DNA of 64,000 nucleotides from Adiantum capillus-veneris (taxonomy: Eukaryota; Streptophyta; Polypodiopsida; Polypodiales; Pteridaceae), in the NCBI GenBank assembly GCA_014529385.2, contig CM043960.1, positions 33,493,396-33,557,395 of the forward strand, given 5' to 3'. Shown here piece after piece: positions 60,196 to 64,000 of this stretch. The stretch's first letter is position 1, and every line of letters starts with the position of its first letter. The notes under the pieces were generated by a model. It was given only the letters and a program-made list of their open reading frames with translations, ran no database searches and had not been told where the DNA came from. Made by a program: the position numbers and the translations under genes.

Positions 60196-63046
60196 ATGAA
60201 CCTCGTCAATATGGAGGGAATGAGGCTAACATGGAGGGACGAAGGCGCAGCCGCTATTCACTTTCCATTAAACCTGCACATTTGGCTAATGGTGCACTCC
60301 TCAAATGGCACAAATGTTACCCAGAAACGAGCCAAATATCACCTTCACATTGATTTGGACAATGAGTACCAACCATTGATTAAGCGTAGTAAAACAAACA
60401 CACATATACCTCCCGCTTCCATAGACACGCTCAGAGCTCAGGGAGCTAAACACATAGATATCTGGACGAGAGGCTCTCTCTACCCTAAGAATCCAATGAC
60501 TAATGCGTCTCCACCGTTTGTCAATCCTACAAGCTTATTGACCTTTGCTGGTGATGGAGAAAAGGGCCTTCTGGTTTATTGTAAATCTCTTACAAGAGAA
60601 GTTGAAACTTACAAGGGCATTCTCCAAGCTCAACAATGTGAGATTGTTCGCCTTTCACATTTACATTCTACAGATCAGGTTACCATTTTGCAACATAAAA
60701 CAGAGGTACAAGAACTGAAAGGAAAGGTGAGAAGTTGTCAAATGAAGGACACCATCTTGGGTGGTCGTATCCGAAAGAAGAAATTGTGCAATCTTGAAAC
60801 ATTGCAGGTTGCATCAGGAGGTCTCAAGAAAAGAATCCGAGCATTAAGGTGATGCTTCTTGGTTGGCTACATTGTCTTAGTTAAGTAATCTTTTTGTTTT
60901 TTCTTGTTATGCATTGTTTTCATGTGCCTAAATAGTGTTAGTGAAGCAAATTTTCTGTTATTTACTTATGCATTGTCTTCATGTAGAGATTCAATCTATC
61001 CTGACAAGGAAAACATTGACCCCAAAGCCAATATAGGAAAGAGATTGAAGCCACTTATAAGTAGAAGCCTGGCAGCAGATATAGTACATGACAAGAAGTT
61101 TAAGGTACTACAACGAAATGTAGTGGACCGCTTTATTTCAGAGAACTCAGTGCCTGCAAAAGAGATACAAGGCACACTTGATTCACTTGGTGTAAGAAAA
61201 AGAGGATATTTGGCTATCCAAAAGTCTGTCTCATCCATCTTTGTTAAGAAGGGTATAAAATCCAAACTTCTACCATCAGCCTCAAGTGTTTGGAAAGAGA
61301 GGCTTCAGCTTAACGAGGCACAGGGAGACTATCTTGGACAGCCCTTTCATATTAAAGCAACTTACAGTGGCCATGGAGCAAACATGGCATATGATGAATT
61401 CAATAATATTTTTATGGACCTGCGGATATTACAGAAGAGAACGGTGGAGTTTTACAACATCACATTTGAAGAGTCACGAGGGGTATTACATTTTGTGTTA
61501 AAACTGGATGAGTGTGAGCATGTTAAAGAGAAAAAGCTAGAGCGTGTTACTATTACTTTAATGAATAGAGCCCTCTCAAAGTGTCCCAGTGATGATCCTT
61601 TATATTTTAGTGTTCAATCAGAATCTAACATATGGTGGCTTGGTGCGTTTGAGGTAAGCGAGATTCTCAGGTAAGCTCAAATGTTCACATCTACTTAAGT
61701 CTCATTTATTTTGTGTTGCAGGTAAAGAAAGAAGATCATGAGATTATATATTGGGTGTTCCATCGAACTAATATTCCGGAGGTGATTGATCGACAGACTA
61801 ACCAGGGAGAGGTACTACGTCTAGATGGAAGGGGAGACTTTCAAGTTCAGTGGCATCTTGTAGGTGACCTCAAAACATTAAAGTGCATGTATAATTGTGG
61901 AATGGGTGCAATGGCAAAGTCGCCGTGTTTGTTCTGCATGGAGCCTGCAAAGGTCATGGACCCAAAGTGGTGGAGAAAAGCTCCAACACGTCACATTGAG
62001 GATCCTGCTTTTCGACCGGTTTTGAAAATACCACTTGTGAATGTCCACATTTGTACAATGCATGCCCTTTGTAGAATTGTGGAGAAATTGGTCTACTTAT
62101 ATATTGGGTTTGCTTGGAAGATTAAGAACTCGGCAGAACAACAAGTAGCCCTACAGTGCTTAGAAATGGTACTGTCGGATATGGGGCTTCATGGTGGCAA
62201 TGTGAAAATCCAGCGGGATGAAAAGAGATCAACTGCTGAGAAGGATGTCCCATGCAAACCATCCATCGGTGGGGTGAAGGCACGGAGGTTTTTATCTAAA
62301 CCCCAAGGTACAAGAGATCCGAAGCTAACAAAACATGGAAAAATATATAACACATATTATGTTAGCAAGGTAGAGTATCAGAGCTGGAAAAAGCTACATA
62401 TTGCAGTCAAAGACCAAGAACCAACTACTCGTAACGCGAAGGCTGAGGTTTGGCGATCAATAGACATCCTATTTTTGATGTGCGACAAAGATGACTGGTC
62501 ACAAGGTGATATGAACAAGTTCAAGGAGAATCTCAACCTTCTAAAAAAATCATTCAAGACAGCATGGACAGACACCCAGATTACTCACTACATGGTATTA
62601 TCGTGTATTTCGTTCTCTCTTATGTAAAAATATGTGAGTGTAGAACATTCTAACTAATCTGTTTTCATATCCAGCACATCATCTTCAATCATTTACCATA
62701 TTTTATACAAAAGTATGGGAACCCGGCAATATGGAATACCCAAGGGATGGAAAAGTCTCATTACATGGCGAGAAATGCTTATTTCAGGCACACACGACAT
62801 GGTGGCTCTCGAATCAAGGCTAACAGTTTGAGAGAACTATTTGAATGGTTCTATCGTAGAATCATTCATCGAATGCATGCAAAAGAAGTCTTGGAAAATT
62901 TAGCAACAGCACAAGCCATCAGACATTTACAACAACAAAAAGTTAAAAGATCAATGGCATACAACAACTCTGGAGCTCGTGAAAGTCAACGAAGGTGGAG
63001 AGAGACAATGGTGTATGTGAATCACAAGTGGAGAAAGATACTCTGA
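60196..63046 (+). CDS. intact spliced DDE-transposase-like gene, uncharacterised family
   Basis: Four exons, 60196-60848, 60987-61653, 61722-62594 and 62675-63046, join with AG/GT borders and matching phases (2, 0, 0) into 854 residues without a stop. A TGA directly before the ATG fixes the start. Landmarks are a basic N-terminal half, SGHGANM (H347), HLVGDLKTLK (D489), a CLFC zinc-type pair (C509, C512) after CMYNCGMGAMAK, VHICTMHALCRIVEKL (helical), KPSIGGVKARRF, and QGMEKSHYMARNAYFRH (E757). From memory, unnamed animal and plant proteins share G-D-G ... GD.KF ... C..C ... QG.EK order, as expected of a DDE nuclease. Here the first acidic position reads H, so activity is doubtful or the alignment is wrong. 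A gypsy remnant abuts the start. Could be a live transposon or a domesticated gene. Confidence 0.65.
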
Positions 63047-63109
63047 GTGGATGACATTGTACAAAATTTATGTAATACATGATCTTATACAATTGCTACT
63101 TGAAGTGTA

Positions 63110-63940
<831 letters not shown>

Positions 63941-64000
63941 TGCCTCATATCACTACTATCCTCTGAAACAAATCCACTCCTCTCCTCTTGGACTCTAGAA
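63941..64000. other. window edge
   Basis: Too short to interpret. It would hold the 5' untranslated region or an upstream exon of the minus-strand gene. Confidence 0.4.

Overview
This is eukaryotic nuclear DNA, almost certainly from a land plant with a large genome full of transposable elements. The pointers are spliced genes with GT-AG introns, Ty1/copia and Ty3/gypsy chromovirus LTR elements with the usual initiator-Met-tRNA primer site (TGGTATCAGAGC), L1-type LINE, hAT and CACTA transposases, long (GA)n/(CT)n microsatellites and AT-rich spacers. A seed-free plant such as a fern fits the overall look, but that is inference. No bacterial, organellar, rRNA, CRISPR or clear tRNA feature was seen.

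Layout. 1-2.4 kb: a 1.6-kb LTR and a gag-like remnant. 4.3-6.9 kb: the one clear conventional host gene, the last three exons of a strictosidine-synthase-like (APMAP-type) beta-propeller protein. 8.3-8.9 kb: a small inverted-repeat element. 9.5-12.9 kb: a dead LINE. 13-19 kb: spacer with a GC island, microsatellites and tandem duplications. 19.4-22.4 kb: copia LTR, primer sites and gag remnant, followed by a pseudogene with a recognisable histone H3 fold. 22.6-22.9 kb: a short inverted-repeat element. 22.9-43.7 kb: one nested complex. A minus-strand ORF of unknown function is split by a Ty3/gypsy element (LTRs 23999-25757 and 31316-43075, near-identical 5-bp target duplications). The 3' LTR of that element is itself split by a 10.15-kb terminal-inverted-repeat DNA transposon carrying an unusual transposase-like gene, several minus-strand ORFs and three arrays built on an AAGTGCTT-type motif. 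44.5-45.2 kb: a 702-bp inverted-repeat element with apparent target duplications. 45.6-48.7 kb: copia and hAT remnants. 51.6-56.1 kb: a CACTA transposase on the minus strand, cut by the 3' end of a copia element. 56.9-60.1 kb: a second, 5'-truncated copy of the same gypsy family with its 3' untranslated segment inverted.

60.2-63.9 kb holds the best-preserved genes in the window: a four-exon, 854-residue plus-strand ORF with DDE-transposase-like landmarks, and a convergent two-exon, 219-residue minus-strand ORF whose intron is almost entirely a (GA)n tract. Both read through without a stop, unlike every other mobile-element gene here. They are the best candidates for a recently active or domesticated, poorly described system; the next is the 10.15-kb transposon.

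All boundaries and homologies come from reading the sequence and from memory of protein families; no database search or alignment program was run.
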